DNA of 64,000 nt from Prevotella sp. Lineage in GTDB: Bacteria > Bacteroidota > Bacteroidia > Bacteroidales > Bacteroidaceae. The stretch is from NCBI GenBank assembly GCA_021636625.1, contig JAJWLX010000005.1, positions 53,493-117,492 of the forward strand. The letters run 5' to 3'. Within the stretch, counting starts at the first letter, position 1, and each line of letters opens with the position of its first letter. The notes below the pieces were generated by a model. It saw nothing but the letters and a program-made list of their open reading frames with translations. It searched no databases and was not told the origin of the DNA. Position numbers and translations under genes: made by a program. Shown here piece by piece: positions 8,846 through 16,671 of the stretch.

Positions 8846-9293
8846 ATCGCAGGTCTTTCTAGGTCAAGGCCTTCACACTCTAGGCTTGTTAGGCTGGATT
8901 CTGGAGCAGACCGGTCCGGCAGATGTTGCCGTCACGACCTTCTCTACTTCCGACGCTTTCTTGTGTGGAGTCATCAACCTTCGCAAGCGAGGGTTGATAG
9001 ACCATTCTACGTTAGTGGCTGACATTAAAGCTTCAAGCAAAACTTTAAAGCTAAAACGCTTGATGACAGAGGCTTTTGATGAGGTTAAGCTTACGCTTAA
9101 TCATTCCAAGATTATGTTGGTCAGTAACGCAGAGTGGTTAGTCTCCGTGATTACATCGCAGAATCAGACGTATGGTGATCGAGCGGAATGCACCTTCATC
9201 TCTCTCGATAGAGACGTCTATCTCGATATTCATAACATGCTCAATAATTTGCTAGATGATAAGAACACAATTTCCATTCCTCGAGGAGAGTGA
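8796..9293 (+). CDS. Phospholipase-D-like single-HKD protein
   Basis: 165 residues overlapping the preceding gene by 50 bp. The central segment LNHSKIMLVSN...SQNQTYGDRAE fits the PLD superfamily HxK motif followed by the polar (GS/N-like) stretch. Only one such motif is present, so a dimer would be needed for a full active site. A nuclease or DNA-binding role in packaging is possible. The assignment rests on the motif and predicted alternation of strands (VAVTTFS, ILVSN, CTFISLD). Confidence 0.5.
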   Translation: MRANQIQQVLKPLQQSRSQVFLGQGLHTLGLLGWILEQTGPADVAVTTFSTSDAFLCGVINLRKRGLIDHSTLVADIKASSKTLKLKRLMTEAFDEVKLTLNHSKIMLVSNAEWLVSVITSQNQTYGDRAECTFISLDRDVYLDIHNMLNNLLDDKNTISIPRGE

Positions 9294-9567
9294 ATTGTAC
9301 CTGCAGGCGGTATATGATTATGCAAAGACCATGACGCCAGTGGAGGAGATTCCCATCCTGATGGACCTGCCTCCCGATGAGTCTGTGGCTATGCAACTGG
9401 AGCTGCAGGAGCCTAGATCGCCATATCGCAGGCGCTATCTTAGAGGTTTAGCGGAGACAGCTAATGAGTTGAGAACCAACAATATTGCATTGGCAAATGT
9501 CGGTTCTCCTGGTGCATATCAGGCAGTGATGACTCAGCTATCGCAGATTATTGCCAAAATCTCTTGA
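9256..9567 (+). CDS. Small phage protein of unknown function
   Basis: 103 residues, overlapping the upstream gene by 38 bp and ending 1 bp before the next start, so translation is probably coupled. Mostly helical with Pro-rich middle (PVEEIPILMDLPPDE). Unrecognised. Confidence 0.5.
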   Translation: MIRTQFPFLEESELYLQAVYDYAKTMTPVEEIPILMDLPPDESVAMQLELQEPRSPYRRRYLRGLAETANELRTNNIALANVGSPGAYQAVMTQLSQIIAKIS

Positions 9568-9568
9568 T

Positions 9569-10159
9569 ATGAGTCTTCCAGTCAATGTAGATGATTACAT
9601 GAAGTACATGCCTCTCAACGAGGATGAGCTTCAAGACCTTCATCTCTCCGCTATCGTCAAGGCGAGAGTGGAGAGACTTCGGGGGTGCTATGCCTTCTGG
9701 CTGCGCTACCCTCGATACACCGTCCGTGAGATGGTTGATCAGGATAAGGCAATGTTCGGTGTAAGCGAGAGCCAGGCATACGATGATATCCATCTCTGCC
9801 AGCTGATGCTGGGCAACCTCAATGCGGCATCCAAGGAGTTTTGGCGGTGGAAGGTCAATCAGGAGATTGACGAGGATCGCAAAGCAGCCTTGGCTGCAGG
9901 TGACTTCCGAGCGCTTGCCGTGATGCAGAAGAACCGCATCAAGAACAATCGCACCGATACTCCTGATGAACCAGAACTGGCTTTCGACAAGATTGTTCCT
10001 GTCGAATTCCGTATGACAGATGACCCGACGGTCATCGGTTTGCAGAAGATTCCTAATCTTCGAGCAAAAATCAAGAAAATGGAGAAGCGCTATTCTATGC
10101 CTGACATAGAAGACGCAGATTTTGAGGAGATTCCAGATGATAGCAGCAAATCAACCTAA
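9569..10159 (+). CDS. Probable terminase small subunit
   Basis: 196 residues from ATG 9569. Helical N-terminal half (residues ~20-110) with a helix-turn-helix-like stretch (YTVREMVDQDKAMFGVSESQAYDDI), then a basic linker and acidic tail. It ends overlapping the large terminase by 23 bp. The small subunit recognises phage DNA and feeds it to the large subunit. Assigned by position and fold impression. Confidence 0.65.
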   Translation: MSLPVNVDDYMKYMPLNEDELQDLHLSAIVKARVERLRGCYAFWLRYPRYTVREMVDQDKAMFGVSESQAYDDIHLCQLMLGNLNAASKEFWRWKVNQEIDEDRKAALAAGDFRALAVMQKNRIKNNRTDTPDEPELAFDKIVPVEFRMTDDPTVIGLQKIPNLRAKIKKMEKRYSMPDIEDADFEEIPDDSSKST

Positions 10160-11771
10160 GCAGCTCTTCTTCAACGATGTGCAGTCTCGTGTCCTGCAGA
10201 TTATGCCCAAGACGCTTATCTGCGAGTGGGGACGCGGTACCGGAAAGGGTGTGGTCGAAGCAGGCCGCATCCTCTATGCCGTTCAGCATATGCCAGGCTG
10301 CTGCCTCGGCATGGTGGCTCCCTCCGTCAAGCGATGTCAGACCAATATCCTGCCATCTGCCTTGGTGCATCTCGAGGAGTGGGGATATAAGCGAGACGTT
10401 CACTACATTGTTGGTAAAAAGCCGTGGAAGGCGCTGCACTGGCAGGATCCGCACTTTCAGCCGATGAACTGGGAGAACACCGTGGCATTCTATAATGGTA
10501 GCTACCTCAACATCATCTCTCAGGATCGCAGCGGTACCTCCAACTCCCTCTCACTCGACCATGTCTTTATCGACGAGGCAAAATTTATTGATTGGGAGCA
10601 ACTTAACAACGAAACGCTACCTGCCAATCGAGGCAACAAGCAGCTGTTCGGTGACTGCTGCCTGCACCATGGTCTTACGATTACTTCAGATACTTCTGCG
10701 ACAAAGAAAGGTTCCTGGTTTATGTCGTGGGAGAAGAAGATGGATAAGGAGCTGATTGCTACTCTTGAGACGGTGCTGGTACATCTGCACAGTATCCGCA
10801 ACAAGCTGGCTGCTCACCCAGAGAGGTACGATTACTACATGTCGCAGGTGCAGAAATACGAGAAGGTTCTGCACTCCCTCCGCTCCTATGCCCTGGTATA
10901 TTCCAGGTGTTCGAGCATTCAGAACCTCGCTGTTCTGGGCGAGGACTTCATCAGGCAGATGAAGCGAGATCTGCCTAAGATGACTTTCCTCACAAGCATC
11001 ATGTGTCAGCATGTGGGTATTGCCATGGACGGATTCTACTCCGGTCTTGACGAGGACCGAAACTTCTACACAGCGCCCAATACTTCGTATCTGGACGCAC
11101 TGCAGTATAAGTTCAACCCGAAGAAAGACAAGATTGATTGCCGAACTGATGGAGATATAGAGGACGGTTTACCGCTGATCATCGGCCTGGATGCCAACAC
11201 AAACATCAACTGTATGGTGGTGGGGCAGGTAGGTTCTGACCAGCGCCTCCGCATCATCAATTCGCTCTACGTGAAGTATGAGCGCAAGCTTCCTGAAGTT
11301 GCTCAGGACTTTTGCGAATATTACAAGTATCTCAAGAGCAAGAGGGTCATATTCTACTATGATGCGACCTTCGTAGGCAACTCTTATGCAACTCACACCG
11401 ATGACTTCTATCAGATCATCTCGAGAGTGCTCAGGCGCAATGGATGGCTGGTGACTGAGGTCTATATCGGAAAACCTTGGAATCACTTGCAGAAGCAGGA
11501 ACTCATCAATCGAATGTTCAAGGGCAAGGCCAACCACATGATTCTCATCAACCAGGACAACAACGAGGATCTGATTATCTCTATCGAGAGTGCCGGCTGC
11601 TACAACAACGGCAAGGATAAGCGAGGCGAGAAGCTGGTGGAGACTGACGAGGACCGCCTGGAGAACCGAACAGACTTCTCCGATGCCTTCGATACCGTCT
11701 GCATAGGAGCAGAGAAGTTCCCGCAGAGCGTTCTCTATACTGGTAGCATGAGCTGCCATTTTTCGACATAG
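10137..11771 (+). CDS. terL: Terminase large subunit
   Basis: 544 residues; start taken at ATG 10137 because the longer frame begins at a TTG. The packaging motor: Walker A WGRGTGKG near residues 31-38, Walker B VFIDEAKF near 143-150. The C-terminal nuclease domain shows its acidic residues in IIGLDANTN (~350), VIFYYDATF (~410) and DFSDAFD (~520). It translocates DNA into the prohead and cuts it. A terminator follows at 11837. The portal gene, usually adjacent, is 8 kb away. Confidence 0.92.
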   Translation: MIAANQPKQLFFNDVQSRVLQIMPKTLICEWGRGTGKGVVEAGRILYAVQHMPGCCLGMVAPSVKRCQTNILPSALVHLEEWGYKRDVHYIVGKKPWKALHWQDPHFQPMNWENTVAFYNGSYLNIISQDRSGTSNSLSLDHVFIDEAKFIDWEQLNNETLPANRGNKQLFGDCCLHHGLTITSDTSATKKGSWFMSWEKKMDKELIATLETVLVHLHSIRNKLAAHPERYDYYMSQVQKYEKVLHSLRSYALVYSRCSSIQNLAVLGEDFIRQMKRDLPKMTFLTSIMCQHVGIAMDGFYSGLDEDRNFYTAPNTSYLDALQYKFNPKKDKIDCRTDGDIEDGLPLIIGLDANTNINCMVVGQVGSDQRLRIINSLYVKYERKLPEVAQDFCEYYKYLKSKRVIFYYDATFVGNSYATHTDDFYQIISRVLRRNGWLVTEVYIGKPWNHLQKQELINRMFKGKANHMILINQDNNEDLIISIESAGCYNNGKDKRGEKLVETDEDRLENRTDFSDAFDTVCIGAEKFPQSVLYTGSMSCHFST

Positions 11772-11836
11772 GTTTTTTGATTTATATAATTTACTAGTTT
11801 TTATTTTTTGTCTTTTATTATTTTACTTTTTCTGGT

Positions 11837-11862
11837 GGCTGTTGCTCGTGAGAGTAGCAGCC
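11837..11862 (+). terminator. Rho-independent terminator after terL
   Basis: GGCTGTTGCTC (11837-11847), loop GTGA, GAGTAGCAGCC (11852-11862), then ATTTTTTTT. The stem resembles the terminator at 18548-18577. Confidence 0.9.
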
Positions 11863-11879
11863 ATTTTTTTTCATTCTTG

Positions 11880-12257
11880 CTGCAGAATAGGTATCGCCCT
11901 TGCAGGTCGATGGTTGTTTTGTCTGCTTTTCCGTACTTTTTCTTATTTCATTCTCGAAGCTCGATGGTCACTCATCCGAATTTTCCTGTGCGAAGGTAGC
12001 TTCTGGCGATTCAAACCGCTGTATGAACCTGCACTAAAAAAAGCCAAAGATTCTTCACGCAAGCTAAATCTTTACCTTTTCTTACCACAGAACCCCACAT
12101 CTGTTTGCCTCTGCCAGCGCATTTTTTTGCACAGGAAAAATCGAAAGAGTGACCGAGCTTTATACGGAATGAAATAAAAAAAAATACTCCAAAGCAGGGA
12201 GATTGGAAAAATCTCTGAGATCCCTCGCATAACCAGAATAGAAATTTTAAATGTTTA
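11880..12257. other. Gene-free stretch before the accessory island
   Basis: Open frames here (for example 11842-12177) run through the terminator and have no start site or protein-like composition. I see no promoter box matching TAnnTTTG. A weak inverted repeat (GGGAGATTG...ATCTCTGAGATCCC, 12198-12226) lies 32 bp before the next gene. Confidence 0.5.
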
Positions 12258-12917
12258 ATGGATATGAGACAAAATTATTTAGTGGAATACGTTCCAAACG
12301 CTTACATCAACCTTTGCGTTGACAAGAATCAGCAGAGAGCAAATAATCAGCTTATCTACGATTTCAAGGCAGGCAAGACTGCCACCACACGCTTTTGCGC
12401 TGAGTTGTTAATCAGCTATCTGAGAAGACAATACGGCAGATTGTTGGAGGATTTCGTTGTCGTTTTCGCACCCTGCAGCGCTCAATGGAAGTATAACAAG
12501 AGATTCGGCTATCTCGCAGCTATTCTCAACCAGGCAGGCATCAAGACCGCAAACGAGCACGTTCGCATCTATGGCGAGCGCAAGCCTACCCACAATGGCG
12601 GAAGCCATCACGTGAGCGAAGAACTCTATCACGTGGCTATCGATGGCAGCTACTTTGCTGGAAAGAACGTCATCCTTTTCGATGACCTCCTGACAAGCGG
12701 TCAGACCATCAACGAGTTTAAGGAGCAGCTGGAAGCTGCAGGAGCCTACATCGAGCGAGAGATTTTCGTAGGGCGTACAATTCATCACTGCCCTATCAGC
12801 AACAGAGGAATCCTGCAGGAGATGGAAGAAGGCTTCTACGAATCAGTAGCAGCATCTAAGAGATGTTTTCCACAAGGTATTTATAACGTGAAGTTGAACA
12901 ATAATAAAGCAGCATAA
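12258..12917 (+). CDS. Phosphoribosyltransferase-domain protein
   Basis: 219 residues (a second in-frame ATG lies two codons later). The PRPP-binding loop signature VILFDDLLTSGQTI (~139-152) is the type I phosphoribosyltransferase hallmark, and an upstream VVVFAPCSA fits the preceding strand. Overall it resembles the ComFC-like group rather than a specific salvage enzyme. It is followed 1 bp later by radC, so the two are cotranscribed. Phage carriage could serve nucleotide supply or counter-defence; the substrate cannot be read from sequence. Confidence 0.75.
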   Translation: MDMRQNYLVEYVPNAYINLCVDKNQQRANNQLIYDFKAGKTATTRFCAELLISYLRRQYGRLLEDFVVVFAPCSAQWKYNKRFGYLAAILNQAGIKTANEHVRIYGERKPTHNGGSHHVSEELYHVAIDGSYFAGKNVILFDDLLTSGQTINEFKEQLEAAGAYIEREIFVGRTIHHCPISNRGILQEMEEGFYESVAASKRCFPQGIYNVKLNNNKAA

Positions 12918-12918
12918 T

Positions 12919-13599
12919 ATGAAGAAGTACAATGATATACTAGCAGACGAGAGACCGGAATACAAGGCAGCTAATTACGGATTTGAAAATCTTAGTAACA
13001 CTGAGCTGTTATCGATGGTAATCAACCGAGGTGCAGGAACAAAGGAGAGTATCAGCCAAGCAAGGCAGTTGATGAACATAGCAGACGGAAAACTGAGTAA
13101 CCTTGCAAAGCTATCAATGGATGAAATGCAGGTGGTGCAGGGCATCGGAGACTGCAAGGCGCTGGCAGTACTCGCAGCCCTAGAGATAGGCAAACGCAGG
13201 GCAAGAGAGCAGGCAGGCGTGAAGCCAGACCTAGGCAGCAGTCTGGCAATCTACAATTATCTCCATCTGCAGATGGCAGACCTCAATGTAGAGCAGGCGC
13301 ACATCCTGCTGATGAATCAGAATTTCAGACTCATCAAGCACGTGAAGCTGAGCGAGGGAGGAATCACAGACACATCTGTAGATGTGAGGGTGATGATGAA
13401 GGAAGCAGTAACCGCAGGCGCAACCATTATGGCGCTGGCTCACAACCATCCAAGCGGAAGCCCAGCACCAAGCAGGGCAGACGATGAACTCACGAGGAAG
13501 GTGAAGCAGGCTTGTGATATTATGCGCATCTTCTTTATGGACCACGTGATAGTAACAGATGGAAACTTCTACTCTTATCACGACAAGGGCAAGCTATAG
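12919..13599 (+). CDS. radC: RadC-family JAB/MPN domain protein (phage copy)
   Basis: 226 residues: helix-hairpin-helix region (~70-100, VVQGIGDCKALAVLAALEIG) and a JAB domain with the metal motif HNHPSGSPAPSRADD (~173-187). The C-terminus ends like the chromosomal RadC at 61857-62546 (IMRIFFMDHVI...FYSYHDKGKL), so the phage copy came from this phylum. RadC function is unsettled; the fold is a metalloprotease/deubiquitinase-like domain common on mobile elements. A terminator follows 5 bp after the stop. Confidence 0.92.
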   Translation: MKKYNDILADERPEYKAANYGFENLSNTELLSMVINRGAGTKESISQARQLMNIADGKLSNLAKLSMDEMQVVQGIGDCKALAVLAALEIGKRRAREQAGVKPDLGSSLAIYNYLHLQMADLNVEQAHILLMNQNFRLIKHVKLSEGGITDTSVDVRVMMKEAVTAGATIMALAHNHPSGSPAPSRADDELTRKVKQACDIMRIFFMDHVIVTDGNFYSYHDKGKL

Positions 13600-13603
13600 G
13601 ACG

Positions 13604-13627
13604 AAGGGCAGTGAACTCACTGCCCTT
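13604..13627 (+). terminator. Rho-independent terminator after phage radC
   Basis: AAGGGCAGTGA pairs with TCACTGCCCTT, followed by TATTTTT. Confidence 0.85.
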
Positions 13628-13639
13628 TATTTTTGTGGC

Positions 13640-14100
13640 TATCTCGCTGGTGACCGCTGGTGCAGGGATGGCAGAAAGATGGCAATCGGCAGGGGAAAAG
13701 GCAATTGCCACGATGACAAAAGCGCTACATATACCGCTCTATTTTCGGGAGGCAATTGCCTCCGAGCGTAGGGCAGTGGAGGCTACCCTTACAGGGAAGC
13801 ACGCTCCTTTTTTCTCAACTTTCTAAAATTCCGTGAATTTCAGCAAGTTGGCAAAAATGACCGTGGAAAATTTGTGCAAATGCAGCAAATTTTGCAATCG
13901 TTTTTCAACCGATTGCCACCCGAAAATGGCGACTTATGACAATTCCTGCAGAATTGCCACAAGAAACGCGCCATTTTCGGGTGAACCCCTCCATTACATT
14001 CCGGGGTAAAAGAGGAAAGGACATTTCTTGACATCATTCGAGAATGATGGAAAAAGAGGTAAAAACCGTGTTTTATTGAGCTGGAATGTTAAAAATGCAT
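13640..14100. repeat. Gene-free stretch with GGCAATTGCC palindromes
   Basis: No protein-like frame. It holds two GGCAATTGCC palindromes (13700-13709; 13751-13760, extended to GAGGCAATTGCCTC) and scattered half-sites (TTGGCAAAAA, GATTGCCACC, AATTGCCACAAG) up to 13965. The same core occurs in the promoters at 5061 and 18588. Confidence 0.5.
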
Positions 14101-14104
14101 TAAA

Positions 14105-14159
14105 CATAATAAATTTATTATGTAATGTTTGCGTATATCAAAATTATTATGTACCTTTG
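14105..14159 (+). promoter_or_regulatory. Promoter with 18-bp palindrome
   Basis: A perfect palindrome CATAATAAATTTATTATG (14105-14122) is followed by TTTG (14128-14131), 20 bp, and TACCTTTG (14152-14159): a textbook promoter of this phylum with a possible operator upstream. It serves the gene at 14204. Confidence 0.8.
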
Positions 14160-14203
14160 CAATCGAGTTAAGGAACATGTTTAATCAATTAAATTTTTAA
14201 GCT

Positions 14204-14362
14204 ATGCAAGAAGATTTAGAAAGTGAAATCGAGAGAAAGAAAAAAGATATCGAAGACTTTCTCCGAATCGTGAAATTCACTGGTCTTTCACAGAAGGAAA
14301 TCGAAAAGAGACTTGATTATCTCTTGGATGACCTTTCAAGACTGATGAAGAAAAGAAAGTAA
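14204..14362 (+). CDS. Small coiled-coil protein, cassette 1
   Basis: 52 residues (MQEDLESEIERKKKDIEDF...), highly charged and helical with a Lys/Arg tail. It stands in front of a DUF5053-type gene with its own promoter, exactly as the 50-residue gene at 15426 does in cassette 2. Function unknown; the pairing suggests partners. Confidence 0.6.
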   Translation: MQEDLESEIERKKKDIEDFLRIVKFTGLSQKEIEKRLDYLLDDLSRLMKKRK

Positions 14363-14412
14363 AATGTTTAACTTCCCCTCCTTCGGGAGGGGATTACAAA
14401 ATATATATTGAT

Positions 14413-14814
14413 ATGGAAGATATTAGAACCCTATTGGATGAATACAAGTCTCTTGCAGGTAATACCGATGCAATGAGCGAGGAGCGAAAAAATGAAATTA
14501 TCGCTAAGCTGGAAACTATGGATAAGGATGCTGTGGCTGAAGTGGCAAAACCATTCCTGGAGGAAAATGTAACTCGCCTGGAGGGCGAAGTGAAAGCTCT
14601 CCGCAGCCAGATAGATGCAGAGGATTACAAACTGCTTCCTATCTCTTACATCGCTAAGACCTATTTCAACAAGAGCGCAGCATGGCTTTTGCAGCGTCTC
14701 AATGGATATCAGATCCGTGGAAAGGTTTATACGCTCAACCAGGAGCAGAAAGGCATCTTTAACCAGGCGGTCAAAGATATAAGCAGTCGCATTAGCGCAT
14801 TGCAGTTAGCATAG
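14413..14814 (+). CDS. DUF5053-like protein, cassette 1
   Basis: 133 residues: an N-terminal helical half and a C-terminal helix-turn-helix-like half (LPISYIAKTYFNKSAAWLLQ... then LNQEQKGIFNQAVKDISSRISALQL). It is a paralogue of the protein at 15630: both have SYIAK-YFxKSxxWL near the middle and end in a similar helix. I recall this as DUF5053, a small family frequent on Bacteroidota mobile DNA; no function is established to my knowledge. Confidence 0.65.
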   Translation: MEDIRTLLDEYKSLAGNTDAMSEERKNEIIAKLETMDKDAVAEVAKPFLEENVTRLEGEVKALRSQIDAEDYKLLPISYIAKTYFNKSAAWLLQRLNGYQIRGKVYTLNQEQKGIFNQAVKDISSRISALQLA

Positions 14815-14839
14815 CTAACATGTTCAATAACTCAACTCG

Positions 14840-14867
14840 GTCCCCGGCACGATTCCGTGCCGGGGAC
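14840..14867 (+). terminator. Hairpin ending cassette 1
   Basis: GTCCCCGGCACG, loop ATTC, CGTGCCGGGGAC: a perfect 12-bp stem. The following ACTTCTTA has few T's. A near-identical hairpin ends cassette 2 (16056-16083). Confidence 0.75.
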
Positions 14868-14897
14868 TTCTTACGTAAATTATCAAGAGAAAATGTT

Positions 14898-14945
14898 AAA
14901 AACACTGCATTTTTAGGGTGTTAACCCTAAAAATGCAGTGTTTTT
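14898..14945. repeat. Perfect 22-bp inverted repeat, 4-nt loop
   Basis: Arms 14898-14919 and 14924-14945 are exact reverse complements around GTTA. The arms end in A5 and T5 runs, so the hairpin would terminate transcription from either side. It lies immediately upstream of the next promoter. Confidence 0.9.
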
Positions 14946-14976
14946 CTTGCGGTTCCGAATTATTTTCGTACCTTTG
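14946..14976 (+). promoter_or_regulatory. Promoter of the 14980-15319 transcript
   Basis: CTTG (14946-14949), 19 bp, TACCTTTG (14969-14976). The core GGTTCCGAATTATTTTCGTACCTTTG closely resembles those at 17020 and, more loosely, 30841 and the tRNA-Phe promoter. Confidence 0.75.
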
Positions 14977-15099
14977 CACATGCTATAATCTAGCATCAAT
15001 TTCATACATTATGCTTCAGGGGAAGTATTCCGATTTTTATTTAGTTAGGGTGAAAATATATAAGTTTCCATTAAACTACAAAAGGTCATTCGTCGTGAG

Positions 15100-15183
15100 A
15101 TGAGTAACAAGGGTGCCGGAGTTGCGATAAGCTCCTGGGCTTCGATGCCAGGCATCCGCCAGAAGATGCTTAATTCCTTTTAA
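15100..15183 (+). CDS. Possible 27-residue peptide
   Basis: An ATG frame of 27 codons (MSNKGAGVAISSWASM...) inside the candidate RNA. It is the only frame in the unit starting with ATG and having protein-like composition, but it coincides with folded RNA, so it may be fortuitous. Confidence 0.25.
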   Translation: MSNKGAGVAISSWASMPGIRQKMLNSF

Positions 15184-15286
15184 GATTTTAATGTTTAGTT
15201 TTTGTTAGAAAGAATCAGTAGGGTTCAAAGTTGTTTTATAGGTTTTTAGTAATAGATTTTAGGTAATAAGGTTTTTTAGTTTTGGA

Positions 15287-15313
15287 GCCATCTGTGCGTG
15301 ACGCATAGATGGC
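15287..15313 (+). terminator. Rho-independent terminator of the candidate RNA
   Basis: GCCATCTGTGCG, TGA loop, CGCATAGATGGC (12 pairs, one wobble), then TTTTTT. Confidence 0.9.
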
Positions 15314-15370
15314 TTTTTTCGTGCCCAAATGTTAAATAATACACAAATGTTGAAAATAATCACGAAAATA

Positions 15371-15402
15371 TTTGGTTATTCAACAAAAGTTTAGTATCTT
15401 TG
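15371..15402 (+). promoter_or_regulatory. Promoter of cassette 2
   Basis: TTTG (15371-15374), 20 bp, TATCTTTG (15395-15402); ATG 24 bp downstream at 15426. Confidence 0.8.
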
Positions 15403-15425
15403 CATCGTGTTAATAAAGATAGTAT

Positions 15426-15578
15426 ATGGCAAGACGAAAATCTAAGGAACTCAAGGAAAATGAAGACGATTTGCTTTTCTACCTAGAGTATTGGCAAGAG
15501 TTCCCCGATACCTTCAAGAGGGTAGCAGAAAAAGAAATCGCAGAGTTGCAAAACAAAATTAAAAACAAAAAGAAATGA
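15426..15578 (+). CDS. Small coiled-coil protein, cassette 2
   Basis: 50 residues, charged, helical, with a Lys-rich tail (IAELQNKIKNKKK). Position, size and composition mirror the 52-residue gene of cassette 1, though the sequences are not obviously alignable. Confidence 0.6.
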   Translation: MARRKSKELKENEDDLLFYLEYWQEFPDTFKRVAEKEIAELQNKIKNKKK

Positions 15579-15629
15579 GAAAGCCCCTTCGGGGGCACTC
15601 ATTCCTTTAAACTTAAAAAATATAAGATT

Positions 15630-15630
15630 A
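15630..15630 (+). other. Start of cassette 2 DUF5053 gene
   Basis: ATG at 15630 follows an AT-rich leader (TTAAAAAATATAAGATT) without Shine-Dalgarno, as is usual here. Confidence 0.4.
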
Positions 15631-16034
15631 TGGAATATACAGAGATGATTGATAAGGTGAAGGCTTTGGCTGCACAAAACAGAGCTGCCAAGACCGCAGA
15701 GGATAAGGCGGAGGTTCGCCGTCAGATGGATGCACTCAAGGAGTCAGACCCTAAGTCTTTTGCCGTGGCAGTTGGCTACATGGCTAAGACCACAGAGCAG
15801 AAGGTCAAGGAACTGACCATGGCAGAGAAGTTTGGTGAGATTACAGATATGGTCTCCATGGCTTACATAGCAAAGGCTTACTTTGGTAAGTCTCGCTCTT
15901 GGCTGGCACATAAGATGAACGGAAACATAGTCAACGGAAAGGCATCGCAGTTCACTCCTGATGAGCTTGTTACTCTCAAAGGTGCCTTGCAGGATATGGC
16001 TCAGAAATTTGGCTCGCTTAGCCTTGCTATTTAG
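15630..16034 (+). CDS. DUF5053-like protein, cassette 2
   Basis: 134 residues, paralogue of the 14413 protein: the shared block is SMAYIAKAYFGKSRSWLAHK followed by FTPDELVTLKGALQDMAQ and a terminal hydrophobic helix. The middle half looks like a helix-turn-helix. Two diverged copies in tandem suggest selection for variety. No catalytic motif is seen. Confidence 0.65.
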   Translation: MEYTEMIDKVKALAAQNRAAKTAEDKAEVRRQMDALKESDPKSFAVAVGYMAKTTEQKVKELTMAEKFGEITDMVSMAYIAKAYFGKSRSWLAHKMNGNIVNGKASQFTPDELVTLKGALQDMAQKFGSLSLAI

Positions 16035-16055
16035 GCTATCTTTATTTAACACATC

Positions 16056-16083
16056 GTCCCCGACACGATTCCGTGCCGGGGAC
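16056..16083 (+). terminator. Hairpin ending cassette 2
   Basis: GTCCCCGACACG, ATTC, CGTGCCGGGGAC: the same hairpin as at 14840-14867 with one changed base in the 5' arm. Confidence 0.75.
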
Positions 16084-16116
16084 TTCTTATTATTCACATA
16101 TATTTGATATTGATAA

Positions 16117-16551
16117 ATGATATTATTACAAGATAATGAGACCTGCAGGCAGGCTCGTCTGATTCTCCGTGAGCTCATCAAGGGCGACAAATCACGTGCA
16201 CAGCTCTGGGGTTCTCTAGCTGACAACCAGCTTGATGATGTTGACTTGAGGTTCCTCCTTCCACCATTGGCCAACGAGGGCTACATCGAGGAGTCTGAGG
16301 GCATGTGGCATATACTGGACAAGGGTGTGAAGTATATGCAGACTTACGACAGAATGATAATGGAGAGCATTGAAGGATACCCATACCGTCAGAAGAAATC
16401 TAAAGAGGATGAGAACCTGATATTGCAAAAGCAAAGCTTTAAATGGACTAAGATAAGTGTTATCGTCTCTATTTTAATTGCTTTAATAGGGTGGATAGCA
16501 CCACGCTTAGATGGGGTGATTGCAGCAATATTAACACTATTCCATGAATAA
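16117..16551 (+). CDS. Winged-helix-like protein with C-terminal membrane segment
   Basis: 144 residues. Residues ~5-75 look like a winged helix (ARLILRELIKGDKSRAQLWGSLADNQLDD...LLPPLANEGYIEESEGMWHIL). A linker leads to one hydrophobic helix at ~113-137 (ISVIVSILIALIGWIAPRLDGVIAAILTL, two short turns). A membrane-tethered DNA-binding or effector protein is possible. Unrecognised family. Confidence 0.55.
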   Translation: MILLQDNETCRQARLILRELIKGDKSRAQLWGSLADNQLDDVDLRFLLPPLANEGYIEESEGMWHILDKGVKYMQTYDRMIMESIEGYPYRQKKSKEDENLILQKQSFKWTKISVIVSILIALIGWIAPRLDGVIAAILTLFHE

Positions 16552-16582
16552 TAGAGATAACAACGAGAATATTTACCGTCAT

Positions 16583-16609
16583 TTGGAGAAGTGTTATGCG
16601 CTTCTCCAA
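16583..16609 (+). terminator. Hairpin after the 16117 gene
   Basis: TTGGAGAAG (16583-16591) pairs perfectly with CTTCTCCAA (16601-16609); no U-tract. Confidence 0.5.
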
Positions 16610-16671
16610 GTTCATATACTCTTTTCTTTCCATACCTTATTATATATATTATTAATTACACACCGCAAAGT

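Larger units (their letters stand above)
14980..15319 (+). ncRNA. Candidate structured RNA
   Basis: A transcript unit with strong promoter and terminator but no recognisable gene longer than 27 codons. It begins with a perfect hairpin (ATGCTA-TAATC-TAGCAT, 14980-14996), has GC-rich folded sequence at 15112-15170 (CCTGG...CCAGG), and ends at the terminator 15287-15313. It could be a small RNA or an mRNA for the 27-residue peptide. Confidence 0.45.

Noticed and set aside
11842..12177. 111-codon frame after terL
   Set aside because: Starts within the terminator stem, atypical composition, no promoter.
13559..13826. Two overlapping 70-codon frames after phage radC
   Set aside because: They overlap the radC end and its terminator and run through palindromic DNA; no start context.
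14980..15319. tRNA or known riboswitch in the structured region
   Set aside because: No cloverleaf and no recognisable aptamer core; kept only as a candidate RNA.
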